Shown here one piece after another: positions 4,833 to 13,347 of a DNA stretch of 14,947 nt. Source of the stretch: Bacillota bacterium (lineage in GTDB: Bacteria; Bacillota; Clostridia; Christensenellales; Borkfalkiaceae); the NCBI GenBank assembly GCA_023403375.1, contig JAEYEN010000029.1, forward strand, positions 1 to 14,947. The letters run 5' to 3'. The notes under the pieces are model-generated. The model saw nothing but the letters and a program-made list of their open reading frames with translations, was not told where the DNA came from and did not search any database. Position numbers and translations under genes: made by a program. Numbering within the stretch: position 1 is the first letter of the stretch; the number at the start of each line of letters is the position of its first letter.

Positions 4833-7800
4833 TTATTCTTTACCTGCAAGTTTTTTGTATTCTGCAAGTCTTTCTTTTGCGGATTCTTCGGTTTTTTCCA
4901 ACAGAGATTTAGCGACTTCCGCACCCTGCGTTTTAACCAAAGAAGAATATCTGGTTTCGCCCGCAAGAAACGCCTGATAATCGCCCGTCGGTTCTTTACT
5001 GTCTAACGTAAACACATCGCCGTCGGGGTTATATCTGTAAAGTTGCCAATAACCGCATTCGACAGCCGCTTTTTCTTCCAGCTGAGATTTGGTCATATTG
5101 ATGCCGTGGTTGATACAGGGAGCATAGCAGATGATAAGCGACGGTCCTTTGTATTTTTCCGCTTCGGTAAGCGCTTTAAGAAGTTGGGCGGGGTTTGCGC
5201 CCATTGCACACTGCGCAACGTAAACGTATCCGTAAGACTTGGCAATCATACCAAGGTCTTTTTTCTTGACCCTCTTGCCTGAGGAAGCAAACTTCGCAAC
5301 CGCGCCGATGTTCGTGGACTTACTTGCCTGTCCGCCGGTGTTGGAGTAAACTTCGGTGTCGAGAACCAAAACGTTCACGTCTTCGCCGCTTGCCAGAACG
5401 TGGTCTAATCCGCCGTAGCCGATGTCGTACGCCCAGCCGTCGCCGCCGAATATCCAGATAGAAGGTTTAACAAGGCAATCTTCGTTTTCTCTGATATAGT
5501 CGAGCCCCGCAGCGGTTTCGGTCTTTAACGCTTCTTTAACGAGTTCTGCCGCCGCTTTTGATTTGTCCGCGTCGTCTTTTCCTTCAATCCAAGAAAGGAA
5601 CGCCGCGTTGGTCTTTTCGTTAACTCTGTCTAACGCATTTCTCATTTCGGATTCTAATTTATTTCTTCTTGCCTTGTAAGCAAGGTTCATGCCGTAACCG
5701 AATTCCGCGTTGTCCTCAAACAAACTGTTCGCCCAAGCGGGTCCTTTGCCCTGTTTGTTTTTGGTGTAAGGACAGGTGGGGGAAGAGCCGCCGTAAATAG
5801 AAGAGCAACCCGTCGCGTTGGCTACAATCATTCTGTCGCCGAAAAGTTGAGTGATAACTTTAACGTAAGGCGTTTCGCCACAGCCTGCGCACGCGCCCGA
5901 GAACTCAAAGAGCGGGGTGCAGAACTGACAACCTTTAACCGTTTCTTTCTTGAACTTGGAAGTATCCGCTTCGGGTAATTCAACAGCGAAATCCCAGTTC
6001 TTTTCTTCGCCTTTTGCAAGCGCTTCCGCAAGCGGGATCATCTTTATCGCGCCGCCGTCTTTAACGGGGCAAACCGTTGCGCATACTCCGCAACCCATAC
6101 AGTCTAACGGAGAAACCTGCATTTTGTATTCGTAACCGTTAAGACCGATAGCGGGTTTGCCGACGAAGGTGTCGGGTTTAGCGTCGCCCGATTTAACAAG
6201 CGCCGGTCTTAAACAAGCGTGGGGGCAAACGAAAGAGCAGGTGCCGCACTGTATACATTTATTTATGTCTACTTCGGGAACGGTTACCGCAACGCCGCGT
6301 TTTTCAAACTTGGTGGTGCCGGTGGGAACCGAACCGTCCGCATTGAACTGTGAAGATTTAAGCGTGTCGCCCTTTAAGTAAAGGATAGGCTTTATTATAT
6401 CCTGATAATAAGCGTCCGCATGACCTTCCGCCATGGGTGCGCCCGTCGTTGCGTTTTCCCAACTTGCGGGTACGTCTATCTTTATAAGGTTATCGCCCGA
6501 CGCAGAATCGATAGCGTCGTAGTTCATCTGAACAACCGCGTCGCCCTTTCTGCCGAAAGACTTTTTAGCCATATATTTCATATATTCGACTGCTTTGTCG
6601 TAGGGCATAATCTGCGGATTAACGCGGAAGAACGCCGACTGCAATATGGTGTTCGTTCTGCCTTTAAGACCTAACGCGCCTGCAATCTTGATTGCGTCTA
6701 TAACGTAAAGGTTGATATGTTTTTTAGCGATATCTCTCTTAACCTGTGCGGGAAGGAATTCTTCTAATTTTTCAACCGTCGTCGCGTCCGTATTGATAAG
6801 GAAGGTTCCGTTTTCTTTAATGTCGCTCGTCATATCGTAACGGGTAACGTATGAAGGATTGGAGCACTGAACGAAGTCAGCAGCGTCGATTAAATATTCC
6901 GACTGAATGGGGGTGTCGCCGAATCTTAAATGCGAAACGGTTATGCCGCCCGATTTCTTGGAATCGTAGAAGAAGTACGCCTGTGCGTGTTTGTCGGTAT
7001 GGTCGCCGATGATTTTTATGGAGTTCTTGTTTGCGCCAACCGTACCGTCGGAGCCTAAACCGTAGAACTTACAGGAAGTGGAGCCTGCGGGTGCGGCGTC
7101 GAATTTCTCGGAAAAATCGAGCGAAGAGTTGGTAACGTCTTCGTAAATACCGATGGTGAAGTGGTTTTTGGGTTCTTTCGCTTCCAGATTCTTGTAAACC
7201 GCGAGAACCATAGACGGCGTGAACTCTTTGGAGCCTAAACCGTATCTGCCGCCGATAACCTTTATGCCGCCGATACCTTTTTCCATAAGAGCGGAGCAAA
7301 CGTCGAGATATAAAGGTTCGCCCAAAGAACCGGGTTCTTTGGTTCTGTCAAGCACGGCGATTCTCTTAACCGACTTGGGAATAGCGTTTACGAAAGCGTC
7401 CACCGCGAAAGGTCTGTAAAGACGGACTTTAATCAAGCCGTATTTTTTGCCCATAGCGTTGAGTTTGTTGATAGATTCTTCTATGGTTTCGCAACCCGAA
7501 CCCATACAAACAATAATTTCTTCCGCTTCGGGAGAACCTACGTAATCGAAAAGGTGATAACTTCTTCCGCAATGACTCGAAACGACGTCCATCATTTTTT
7601 GAACGATTTCGGGAACGGCTTTATAATATCCGTTTGCGGTTTCTCTGTTCTGGAAGTAAGTATCGCCGTTCTGGGCGGTGCCTTTCTGGATAGGATGTTC
7701 GAAGTTGAGCGAGCGGGACTTGAAGTCCTTGACGTCTTCTTCGGTGCCTACTTCTTTGCAGATTTCTCTGATTTCCGCGTAATTGTCCGCTTCGTCCCAA

Positions 7801-8348
7801 ACGTCGATTTTAGCGACTTCGTGCGAAGTTCTGAACCCGTCGAAGAAATTAAGGAAAGGAACTTTGGATTTAAGCGTAGAAAGGTGCGCAACCAAAGATA
7901 AATCCATAACTTCCTGTACGGAAGAATCGCATAGCATTGCAAAACCGGTCTGGCGGCAAGCCATAACGTCGGCATGGTCGCCGAATATGTTAAGCGAATG
8001 AGCCGCGAGCGCACGGGCGGAAACGTGCATTACCATAGGCATAAGTTCGCCCGCTATCTTGTACATGTTAGGAATCATTAAAAGCAAGCCTTGGCTTGCG
8101 GTGTAAGTGGTCGTCAACGCGCCTGCGCAAAGCGAACCGTGAACAGCGCCTGCCGCGCCGCCTTCCGATTGCATTTCGGCAACCTTGACTTCCTGTCCCC
8201 ACATGTTGGTTCTTCCGGCAGTCGCCCATTCGTCAGCAACTTCCGCCATAGGGGAAGAAGGCGTTATCGGGTAGATAGCCGCAACTTCCGAAAAAGCGTA
8301 AGCAACGTGGCTGGCGGCGGTGTTGCCGTCGATAGTCAATTTTTTCAT
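4833..8348 (-). CDS. nifJ: Pyruvate:ferredoxin (flavodoxin) oxidoreductase
   Basis: This 1171-residue single-chain, homodimeric cytoplasmic enzyme converts pyruvate and CoA to acetyl-CoA and CO2, reducing ferredoxin. It is full length for the fused alpha-gamma-delta-beta type. YPITP at 26-30, Glu62 and Arg112 match the thiamine and pyruvate site residues known in the Desulfovibrio africanus enzyme. Two ferredoxin-type [4Fe-4S] motifs are intact: Cys698/701/704/708 and Cys750/753/756/760. The proximal cluster ligands are probably Cys820, Cys823, Cys848 and Cys1074. The TPP/Mg motif GDGWAYDIGYGG spans 969-980, and SNTGGQ at 1002-1007 supplies the conserved Asn. An AGGAGGA ribosome binding site precedes the ATG. 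The gene is monocistronic, with its own promoter, a 223-nt leader and a terminator. Pyruvate is the likely substrate, although related 2-oxoacid enzymes share this layout. Confidence 0.97.
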   Translation of the reverse strand: MKKLTIDGNTAASHVAYAFSEVAAIYPITPSSPMAEVADEWATAGRTNMWGQEVKVAEMQSEGGAAGAVHGSLCAGALTTTYTASQGLLLMIPNMYKIAGELMPMVMHVSARALAAHSLNIFGDHADVMACRQTGFAMLCDSSVQEVMDLSLVAHLSTLKSKVPFLNFFDGFRTSHEVAKIDVWDEADNYAEIREICKEVGTEEDVKDFKSRSLNFEHPIQKGTAQNGDTYFQNRETANGYYKAVPEIVQKMMDVVSSHCGRSYHLFDYVGSPEAEEIIVCMGSGCETIEESINKLNAMGKKYGLIKVRLYRPFAVDAFVNAIPKSVKRIAVLDRTKEPGSLGEPLYLDVCSALMEKGIGGIKVIGGRYGLGSKEFTPSMVLAVYKNLEAKEPKNHFTIGIYEDVTNSSLDFSEKFDAAPAGSTSCKFYGLGSDGTVGANKNSIKIIGDHTDKHAQAYFFYDSKKSGGITVSHLRFGDTPIQSEYLIDAADFVQCSNPSYVTRYDMTSDIKENGTFLINTDATTVEKLEEFLPAQVKRDIAKKHINLYVIDAIKIAGALGLKGRTNTILQSAFFRVNPQIMPYDKAVEYMKYMAKKSFGRKGDAVVQMNYDAIDSASGDNLIKIDVPASWENATTGAPMAEGHADAYYQDIIKPILYLKGDTLKSSQFNADGSVPTGTTKFEKRGVAVTVPEVDINKCIQCGTCSFVCPHACLRPALVKSGDAKPDTFVGKPAIGLNGYEYKMQVSPLDCMGCGVCATVCPVKDGGAIKMIPLAEALAKGEEKNWDFAVELPEADTSKFKKETVKGCQFCTPLFEFSGACAGCGETPYVKVITQLFGDRMIVANATGCSSIYGGSSPTCPYTKNKQGKGPAWANSLFEDNAEFGYGMNLAYKARRNKLESEMRNALDRVNEKTNAAFLSWIEGKDDADKSKAAAELVKEALKTETAAGLDYIRENEDCLVKPSIWIFGGDGWAYDIGYGGLDHVLASGEDVNVLVLDTEVYSNTGGQASKSTNIGAVAKFASSGKRVKKKDLGMIAKSYGYVYVAQCAMGANPAQLLKALTEAEKYKGPSLIICYAPCINHGINMTKSQLEEKAAVECGYWQLYRYNPDGDVFTLDSKEPTGDYQAFLAGETRYSSLVKTQGAEVAKSLLEKTEESAKERLAEYKKLAGKE

Positions 8349-8571
8349 TTATAAGTCCTCCGAGTTTATTTATCAAACTTGTGTAAAGTTGTTTGTATAC
8401 CGAAAAAAAACGGGATAACGCGTTTTTTTGCGCTTCGCCGAAAAGAAAACCCAAACAAACGTCAGAGCCGCTATCAAAGCCGCCCTTTCCGCCCGCCCGT
8501 TAATCAGCCGCGCAGTCGGCCGCGTATACGGCCGAGTATTCAGTCGCGCAATCCGTAATATATCAGTATAT
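8349..8571 (-). promoter_or_regulatory. Long structured 5' leader of the oxidoreductase gene
   Basis: The promoter predicts a start near 8571, giving an untranslated leader of about 223 nt. Its first half is much more GC-rich than the surrounding DNA. It contains a 7-bp GC hairpin (8516-8522 with 8529-8535, 6-nt loop) and, on the transcript strand, a run of G tracts at 8480-8499 (GGG, GGG, GG, GGG, GG) that could form a two-layer quadruplex. Nearer the gene, AAAAAAACG (8421-8429) can pair with CGTTTTTTT (8404-8412), and CCCG is followed by eight T residues, which resembles an attenuator. I do not recognise a riboswitch class. The final 35 nt carry the ribosome binding site. Confidence 0.5.
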
Positions 8572-8577
8572 AAAATA

Positions 8578-8606
8578 ATTATACAAACTTATAAGTATTA
8601 AGTCAA
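8578..8606 (-). promoter_or_regulatory. Promoter of the oxidoreductase gene
   Basis: On the minus strand TTGACT (8601-8606) is followed after exactly 17 nt by TATAAT (8578-8583). This is an 11 of 12 consensus match, fitting high expression of a central metabolic enzyme. Confidence 0.85.
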
Positions 8607-8679
8607 TAAAAAACAAAAATTTTCGCCGCCCGTAAACAGATTTTTTTGTCGCTTTAACGTTTATCGCTTTAACTTTTAC

Positions 8680-8708
8680 TTGTAAAAAAGCACGGGTTTT
8701 GGTATAAT
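8680..8708 (+). promoter_or_regulatory. Promoter of the ecfA1-ecfA2-ecfT-truA operon
   Basis: TTGTAA (8680-8685) is separated by 17 nt from a perfect TATAAT (8703-8708), which is preceded by TGG (extended -10). The predicted start near 8715 is about 35 nt before the first codon. It is divergent from the oxidoreductase promoter about 75 nt away. Confidence 0.8.
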
Positions 8709-8749
8709 CTAATTTGAAATAAAATTTTTGTTAGGGGAGGACCGTTCTT

Positions 8750-9574
8750 TTGGCTCTCATATCTGCGGAAAACGTAAGTTTTTCTTACGATAAAACTCAC
8801 AATTGCATAAGCGACTTAACGCTAAGTATAGAAGAGGGCGAATACCTTGCCGTCATCGGTCATAACGGCAGCGGCAAAAGCACGCTCGCAAAACTTTTCA
8901 ACGGTCTGTTGTTGCCCGATAAAGGCAAAATTACCGTAGACGGATTTTCTTCCGAAGACAAAAACAATCTCTTTGAAATCAGAAAGCGCGTGGGCGTGGT
9001 TTTTCAGAATCCCGACAACCAACTTGTCGCTTCTATCGTGGAAGACGACGTGGCGTTCGGCCCCGAAAATCTGGGCGTTCCCCGTGCGGAGATAGGGGGG
9101 CGGATAGATTTTGCGCTAAAAGCGGTTACAATGGAAAAGTACCGCCGTTCTTCTCCCGAAAGGCTTTCGGGCGGACAGAAACAACGCATTGCGATAGCGG
9201 GCGTTCTCGCGCTTAAACCCAAAGCCATTGTGCTTGACGAATCCACCGCCATGCTTGACCCGCAGGGCAGAAAAGAAGTGCTTGCGGTCGTTAAAAAACT
9301 AAACAAAGAACAAGGCGTTACCGTCATTACCATAACCCATTATATGGACGAAGTGGTGGAAGCGGATAAGGTCGCCGTGTTAAACGACGGAAAAATCGCG
9401 ATGTACGGCACGCCGAGAGAGATTTTTTCAAGAAAAGAAGAACTAAAAGGAATGGGGCTGGAACTCCCCAAAGCGGCACTGCTCGCAGAGAAACTTATCG
9501 AAAAAGGCGTGCCTTTGAAAACGGACGTGCTTACGCCCGCGGAACTTAAAGAGGAATTATGCAGATTAAAGTAG
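8750..9574 (+). CDS. ecfA1: ECF transporter energy-coupling ATPase EcfA1
   Basis: This 274-residue ATPase is one of two in the energising module of group II ECF importers, which serve several vitamin- or metal-specific S components. It has Walker A GHNGSGKST at 37-45, Q-loop Gln86 in FQNPDNQ, signature LSGGQKQR at 139-146, Walker B ending in LDES with Glu164, and the switch His197. The Ser after the Walker B Glu (DES rather than DEP) and the FQNPDNQ motif are characteristic of EcfA1. The start is TTG at 8750, preceded by an AGGGGAGGA ribosome binding site about 9 nt upstream; no in-frame ATG lies nearby. The gene overlaps ecfA2 by 16 nt. No S component gene is in the window, so the substrate is not indicated. 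Confidence 0.93.
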   Translation: MALISAENVSFSYDKTHNCISDLTLSIEEGEYLAVIGHNGSGKSTLAKLFNGLLLPDKGKITVDGFSSEDKNNLFEIRKRVGVVFQNPDNQLVASIVEDDVAFGPENLGVPRAEIGGRIDFALKAVTMEKYRRSSPERLSGGQKQRIAIAGVLALKPKAIVLDESTAMLDPQGRKEVLAVVKKLNKEQGVTVITITHYMDEVVEADKVAVLNDGKIAMYGTPREIFSRKEELKGMGLELPKAALLAEKLIEKGVPLKTDVLTPAELKEELCRLK

Positions 9575-10434
9575 AGAACCTGAGTTACGTTTACGGCGGA
9601 AAAAACAAGCACCTTTCGGTAAAGGCGTTGGACGGCGTTTCGATGACGATAGAAGAAGGCGCTTTTCTGGGAATTATCGGGCATACGGGCAGCGGTAAAT
9701 CCACTTTCGTTCAGCACTTAAACGGACTTATAAAATTACAAAAAGACAGCGGCAAAATAACGATGGGCGAGTTTGACCTGTCGGATAAAAAATGCGATTT
9801 CAAAGCGTTGCGCGCCAAAACGGGAATGGTTTTTCAGTATCCCGAATATCAGTTATTCGACGAAACGGTGGAAAAGGACGTGGCGTTCGGACTAAAAAAT
9901 TTCTTTCCCGAAATCAAGGAAGAAGAGATTTCCGCGCGGGTTAAAGAAGCGATTGAGATTGTAGGGTTAGATTACGAAGCGGTTAAAAACAAATCGCCCT
10001 TCGAACTTTCGGGCGGACAGAAAAGAAGAGTCGCGATAGCAGGCGTTATCGTAAGCCGCCCCGAAATTCTGGTTCTGGACGAACCTGCCGCAGGTCTTGA
10101 CCCCAAGGGTAAAAAAGATTTTCTCCTGTTGCTTAAAAAATTGCACGCGTCTTTCGTGAAAACTGTGATAATCGTTTCGCACGATATGGATTTGGTTGCG
10201 GAATACTGCAACAAAGTCGCGGTGTTCTCGCACGGGCTTTTATACGCGTTCGGCACTCCGAAAGAAGTTTTTGCGAAATCGGAAGAATTGGAAGCGTTGG
10301 GATTGGAACTCCCCGTTACCGCGTATTTGACCGAAGAACTTAAAAAAGCGGGCGTCTGCGCCGACAACGATTATACCGACGAAGACTTTACGGATAAGGT
10401 TTCCGCTGCGTTAAAAGGGGGTAAAGGCTTATGA
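9559..10434 (+). CDS. ecfA2: ECF transporter energy-coupling ATPase EcfA2
   Basis: This 291-residue ATPase should form a heterodimer with EcfA1. It has Walker A GHTGSGKST at 41-49, Q-loop Gln93 in FQYPEYQLF (the usual EcfA2 form), signature LSGGQKRR at 150-157, Walker B LVLDEP at 171-176, the D-loop AAGLDPKG and the switch His208. The C-terminal domain after about 235 carries the LELP segment shared with EcfA1, which is involved in ATPase dimer contact. Its ATG lies inside the 3' end of ecfA1 with a GAGGA site 5 nt upstream, and its stop overlaps the ecfT start (ATGA). This tight coupling suits fixed subunit stoichiometry. Confidence 0.94.
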   Translation: MQIKVENLSYVYGGKNKHLSVKALDGVSMTIEEGAFLGIIGHTGSGKSTFVQHLNGLIKLQKDSGKITMGEFDLSDKKCDFKALRAKTGMVFQYPEYQLFDETVEKDVAFGLKNFFPEIKEEEISARVKEAIEIVGLDYEAVKNKSPFELSGGQKRRVAIAGVIVSRPEILVLDEPAAGLDPKGKKDFLLLLKKLHASFVKTVIIVSHDMDLVAEYCNKVAVFSHGLLYAFGTPKEVFAKSEELEALGLELPVTAYLTEELKKAGVCADNDYTDEDFTDKVSAALKGGKGL

Positions 10435-11258
10435 AAGACATATCTTTCGGGCAGTATTTCCCCACTAAATCGTTTGTTCACAGAATGGACCCGAGAGTTA
10501 AACTGTTGCTCGTTATCGCCTATATCGTGGCGGTGTTTCTGGTCGGCGAATTTCACTTTTTGGGGTTTGCGGCGTGCTTTGTGTTTTTGGTGGTTGCGGT
10601 CGTTTTTTCGGGCGTGCCCTTTTTCAAAGTGTTAAAAAGCATAAAAGCGGTTGTTTTTATAGTGCTTCTGACGGCGATTTTGCAGATATTTTTCAATAAA
10701 AACGGCAACGTTTTAGCAACGTGGAGTTTTATAACCATAACCGACAACGGATTATTGAGCGCAGGCTTTATAACCGCGAGAATTATTCTTATAGTAATGG
10801 GCGCTTCGCTTCTGACGTTTACCACTTCCCCCGTGGAAATCGCGGACGGAATAGAGAGTCTGATGACTCCGCTTAAATATATCAGATTCCCCGTGCACGA
10901 ATTCGCGCTTATAATGAGCATTGCGCTCAGATTTATCCCCACGCTTTTAGACGAAACGGACAGAATAATTAAAGCGCAGAAAGCAAGGGGGGCGGACTTT
11001 GAAAGCGGCAACGTTTTCAAGCGCGCGAAATCTCTTATACCCGTGCTTATTCCGCTTCTTATTAGTTCTTTCCGCCGTGCGGACGAACTTGCCGACGCTA
11101 TGGACGCAAGGTGTTACGCAGGCAGTAAAAACCGCACGAGATATAAAAAATTAAAAGCAGGCTGGCGCGACCTTATAGGCGTTTTATTGTTGGGCGGACT
11201 TATAACGGGCGTGGTGTTCCTTAATAAATTTTACCTGCTTTTAGGCGGTATCGTATGA
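10431..11258 (+). CDS. ecfT: ECF transporter transmembrane subunit EcfT
   Basis: This 275-residue integral membrane protein couples the two ATPases to interchangeable substrate-binding S components. It starts with the conserved FGQYFPTKSFVHRMDPRVKLL segment, followed by hydrophobic segments near 25-40, 43-60, 70-87, 110-130 and 248-270. The long cytoplasmic coupling helices each end in an A-R-x motif: ARGAD at 185-189 and ARCYAG at 226-231. The first is the canonical Ala-Arg-Gly; in the second Gly is replaced by Cys, a tolerated position. It overlaps ecfA2 and truA by 4 nt each (ATGA). The family call is secure. Confidence 0.94.
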   Translation: MKDISFGQYFPTKSFVHRMDPRVKLLLVIAYIVAVFLVGEFHFLGFAACFVFLVVAVVFSGVPFFKVLKSIKAVVFIVLLTAILQIFFNKNGNVLATWSFITITDNGLLSAGFITARIILIVMGASLLTFTTSPVEIADGIESLMTPLKYIRFPVHEFALIMSIALRFIPTLLDETDRIIKAQKARGADFESGNVFKRAKSLIPVLIPLLISSFRRADELADAMDARCYAGSKNRTRYKKLKAGWRDLIGVLLLGGLITGVVFLNKFYLLLGGIV

Positions 11259-11989
11259 ACGTTAAGTTGACCGTGAGTTACGACGGAACCGCTTATTGCG
11301 GCTGGCAGTTGCAAAAGAACGGAATTTCCGTGGCTGAAACGCTTAACGCCGCGATAGAAAGGGTTACGGGCGAAAAAGTCAGGGTTGTCGGCAGCGGCAG
11401 AACGGACGCAGGCGTGCACGCCGAAGGGCAGGTCGCCTGTTTCAGAACGGACGCGGCTATCCCGCCCGAAAAGTTTTATAAAGCGATAAACGCGTTTTTG
11501 CCGCCCGACGTCAGAGTGTTAAAAAGCGAACGGGTGGCGGACGATTTTCACCCCGTCAAAAACGCAAAGAAAAAAACTTACGAATACAGCGCGTATTTTT
11601 CCCGAACGGAACTGCCGCTTAAAGATAGATACGCCATAAAATTAGACGATAACGTAAACGCTGCGGCAATGGAAAAGGCGGCGAAACTGCTTGTCGGCGA
11701 ACACGATTTCAAAAGTTTCTGTTCTACCGGAAGCAGCGTTAAAACCACCGTCAGAACCATTTATTCTTTCGACGTAAAAAGAGAAAACGAAAACGTTAAA
11801 TTTACCGTTACGGGCAACGGTTTTTTATACAATATGGTAAGAATAATGGTCGGCACTTTGTTTGAAATAGGCAAAGGCAAACTTTCCGAAAAAGACCTTT
11901 CGGATATGCTTTCGGGCGGCGGAAGAAGTAAGGGCGGCAAAACGGTTCCTGCAAAAGGACTGTGCTTAAAAAGCGTGATTTACGATTAG
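11255..11989 (+). CDS. truA: tRNA pseudouridine(38-40) synthase TruA
   Basis: This 244-residue cytoplasmic enzyme isomerises uridines 38, 39 and 40 in the anticodon arm of tRNAs. The motif GSGRTDAGVHAEGQV spans 46-60; Asp51 is the catalytic nucleophile of the family. The N-terminal VSYDGTAYCGWQLQ and the later C-terminal NGFLYNMVRIMVGTLFEIG are also diagnostic. The length is normal (about 240-270). Its ATG overlaps the ecfT stop, and an AGGCGG lies about 7 nt upstream. The ecf-truA-rplM-rpsI order is a long-conserved arrangement in Bacillota. A weak 7-bp inverted repeat around the stop (11969-11975 with 11990-11996, then TTTT) may act as a poor terminator. Confidence 0.96.
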   Translation: MNVKLTVSYDGTAYCGWQLQKNGISVAETLNAAIERVTGEKVRVVGSGRTDAGVHAEGQVACFRTDAAIPPEKFYKAINAFLPPDVRVLKSERVADDFHPVKNAKKKTYEYSAYFSRTELPLKDRYAIKLDDNVNAAAMEKAAKLLVGEHDFKSFCSTGSSVKTTVRTIYSFDVKRENENVKFTVTGNGFLYNMVRIMVGTLFEIGKGKLSEKDLSDMLSGGGRSKGGKTVPAKGLCLKSVIYD

Positions 11990-12059
11990 CGCTTTTGCAA
12001 TAAAACCGTCCGATAATCGCAAAACGAAGAAAGAAAGGTAAGAACTCGCAGAAAGGCAA

Positions 12060-12121
12060 GACAACCGCAAAACGGAAAAGCCGCAAAAAGTGACAACCGC
12101 AAAACGGAAAAGCCGCAAAAA
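12060..12121. repeat. Perfect tandem duplication, 30-nt unit, 32-nt period
   Basis: The 30 nt at 12060-12089 recur exactly at 12092-12121, separated by GT. The unit starts GACAACCGCAAAACGG and ends GCCGCAAAAA. It lies in the 444-nt gap between truA and rplM, where the flanks (about 12000-12060) hold looser CGCAAAACG-like relatives. Nothing else was seen in 11990-12250. Minus-strand ORFs through it look like low-complexity translation of the repeat. Confidence 0.85.
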
Positions 12122-12255
12122 AACGGGTAGAATGGCGAAAGCGGAGAAATTCGGGCGCGGAAAAGACGTAATAAATGATAAGACATACAAAATGTGGGCA
12201 AAACGCGGCGCGATATAACAATATAACGGCAAATAAAAAAATTGCCGAAAAACGC

Positions 12256-12285
12256 TTGACAATTCGTGCGCGCATAAACTAAAAT
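12256..12285 (+). promoter_or_regulatory. Promoter of rplM-rpsI
   Basis: A perfect TTGACA (12256-12261) is followed after 18 nt by TAAAAT (12280-12285). The predicted start near 12292 gives a leader of about 142 nt before rplM. The ribosomal genes are therefore transcribed separately from the ecf-truA operon, at least in part. Confidence 0.8.
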
Positions 12286-12291
12286 ATTTAA

Positions 12292-12433
12292 GCGTTTATA
12301 AAGGAAATTTCGGGCAAAAACGGAGATTAGCCCTCTCTGAACCAAGCCGCGCATCGTGTAAGGCGGCTGCAAAGCGGCGGAATTTTGTTTATAGTGCAAT
12401 AGATAAACAAATAATTTCAAGGAGAAATACACA
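12292..12433 (+). promoter_or_regulatory. Structured leader of rplM-rpsI, candidate L13 autoregulatory leader
   Basis: The leader contains three possible helices: GGGC (12312-12315) with GCCC (12330-12333); AGCCGC (12345-12350) with GCGGCT (12363-12368) around a 12-nt loop; and TTTGTTTA (12384-12391) with TAAACAAA (12404-12411) around another 12-nt loop, ending 7 nt before the AAGGAG site at 12419-12424. Bacillota rplM operons often carry an L13 leader that mediates feedback by the ribosomal protein. Position fits that family; sequence agreement was not tested. Confidence 0.5.
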
Positions 12434-12865
12434 ATGAAAACGTATATGGCTCACGAACAGGACGTGGTCAGAAAGTGGTACGTTGTAGACGCAGAGGGTA
12501 TTGCTCTCGGAAGACTTGCTTCTAAGGTGGCGGCAGTTCTTCGCGGCAAAAACAAACCCACGTTTACCCCCAACGTAGATACGGGCGATTTCGTTATCGT
12601 CATCAATACCGATAAAGTTGTATTGACGGGTAAAAAATTAGAGAAAAAATATTTCAAATACCATACCGGACATATCGGCGGATTAAAATCTATCCAGTAT
12701 AAAACTTTAATGGCAGAAAAATCCGACAAGGCGGTTTACGAAGCGATTGAAGGAATGCTTCCCAAAAACAGTCTTGGCAGAAAGATGATTACCAAACTCA
12801 AAGTTTATAAGGGTGCGGAACACAATCATCAGGCTCAAAAGCCCGAAGTTCTCAAATTGGTTTAA
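12434..12865 (+). CDS. rplM: 50S ribosomal protein L13
   Basis: This 143-residue protein of the large ribosomal subunit is an early assembly protein binding 23S rRNA. It is full length. Diagnostic segments are [20 protein letters not shown] (residues 14-33), [38 protein letters not shown] and a C-terminal part with [11 protein letters not shown] and [15 protein letters not shown]. An AAGGAG site lies 9 nt before the ATG, following the structured leader. It is the first gene of the rplM-rpsI operon, 12 nt before rpsI. Confidence 0.98.
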   Translation: MKTYMAHEQDVVRKWYVVDAEGIALGRLASKVAAVLRGKNKPTFTPNVDTGDFVIVINTDKVVLTGKKLEKKYFKYHTGHIGGLKSIQYKTLMAEKSDKAVYEAIEGMLPKNSLGRKMITKLKVYKGAEHNHQAQKPEVLKLV

Positions 12866-12877
12866 GAGGTGTAAATT

Positions 12878-13288
12878 ATGGCTAAAACCACTAAAAAGAA
12901 AGTTCAATACTGGGGAACAGGCAGAAGAAAGAAAGCAATCGCCCGCGTTCGTTTAATTCCCGCAGGCGACGGCGTTATTACTATTAACGACAAAAGTTTA
13001 GACGAATATTTCGGTCTCGATACCTTAAAATTCATCGTTCGTCAACCCTTAACCTTAACCGACACTTCCGCTAAGTACGACGTGTTCGTAAACGTTTGCG
13101 GCGGCGGTTTCACAGGTCAGGCAGGCGCTATCAGACACGGCATTTCCCGCGCGCTGTTAGAAGCGGAACCCGAAACCAGAGCGGCTCTTAAAAAGGCAGG
13201 TTTCTTAACCAGAGATTCCAGAATGAAGGAAAGAAAGAAATACGGTCTTAAAAAAGCACGTCGCGCTCCGCAGTTCTCGAAGAGATAA
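12878..13288 (+). CDS. rpsI: 30S ribosomal protein S9
   Basis: This 136-residue small-subunit protein has a C-terminal tail that reaches the P-site tRNA. It has the family's [16 protein letters not shown] start (after a short lysine-rich extension), a central [19 protein letters not shown] segment, then [20 protein letters not shown] and the canonical C-terminal QFSKR. An AAGAGGTG site lies 6-7 nt before the ATG, in the 12-nt gap after rplM. It is the last gene of the operon; a strong terminator follows about 60 nt later. Confidence 0.98.
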   Translation: MAKTTKKKVQYWGTGRRKKAIARVRLIPAGDGVITINDKSLDEYFGLDTLKFIVRQPLTLTDTSAKYDVFVNVCGGGFTGQAGAIRHGISRALLEAEPETRAALKKAGFLTRDSRMKERKKYGLKKARRAPQFSKR

Positions 13289-13347
13289 TTTGCCTGTCGC
13301 AGATTATTTTTGGGGAATTTGCAAAAACGCAATATTTCAAAAAAATC

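Noticed and set aside
7554..7901. Plus-strand 115-codon ORF opposite the oxidoreductase gene, and similar antisense ORFs
   Set aside because: They lie wholly inside a highly conserved gene on the other strand, lack ribosome binding sites and resemble no family; these are codon-bias shadows.
8233..8454. Possible 73-codon upstream ORF in the oxidoreductase leader
   Set aside because: It would begin with TTG without a ribosome binding site and runs into the oxidoreductase gene in another frame, so a leader peptide is not supported.
8349..8680. Rex-type redox operator (TTGTTAA-N4-TTAACAA-like) upstream of the oxidoreductase gene
   Set aside because: I looked for such a palindrome around the promoter and found only partial half-sites.
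11808..12432. Three overlapping minus-strand ORFs (up to 155 codons) across the truA end and the truA-rplM gap
   Set aside because: They contain repeated Phe/Arg/Leu-rich low-complexity sequence produced by the A-rich tandem repeat, overlap truA or the rplM promoter, and have no convincing ribosome binding sites.
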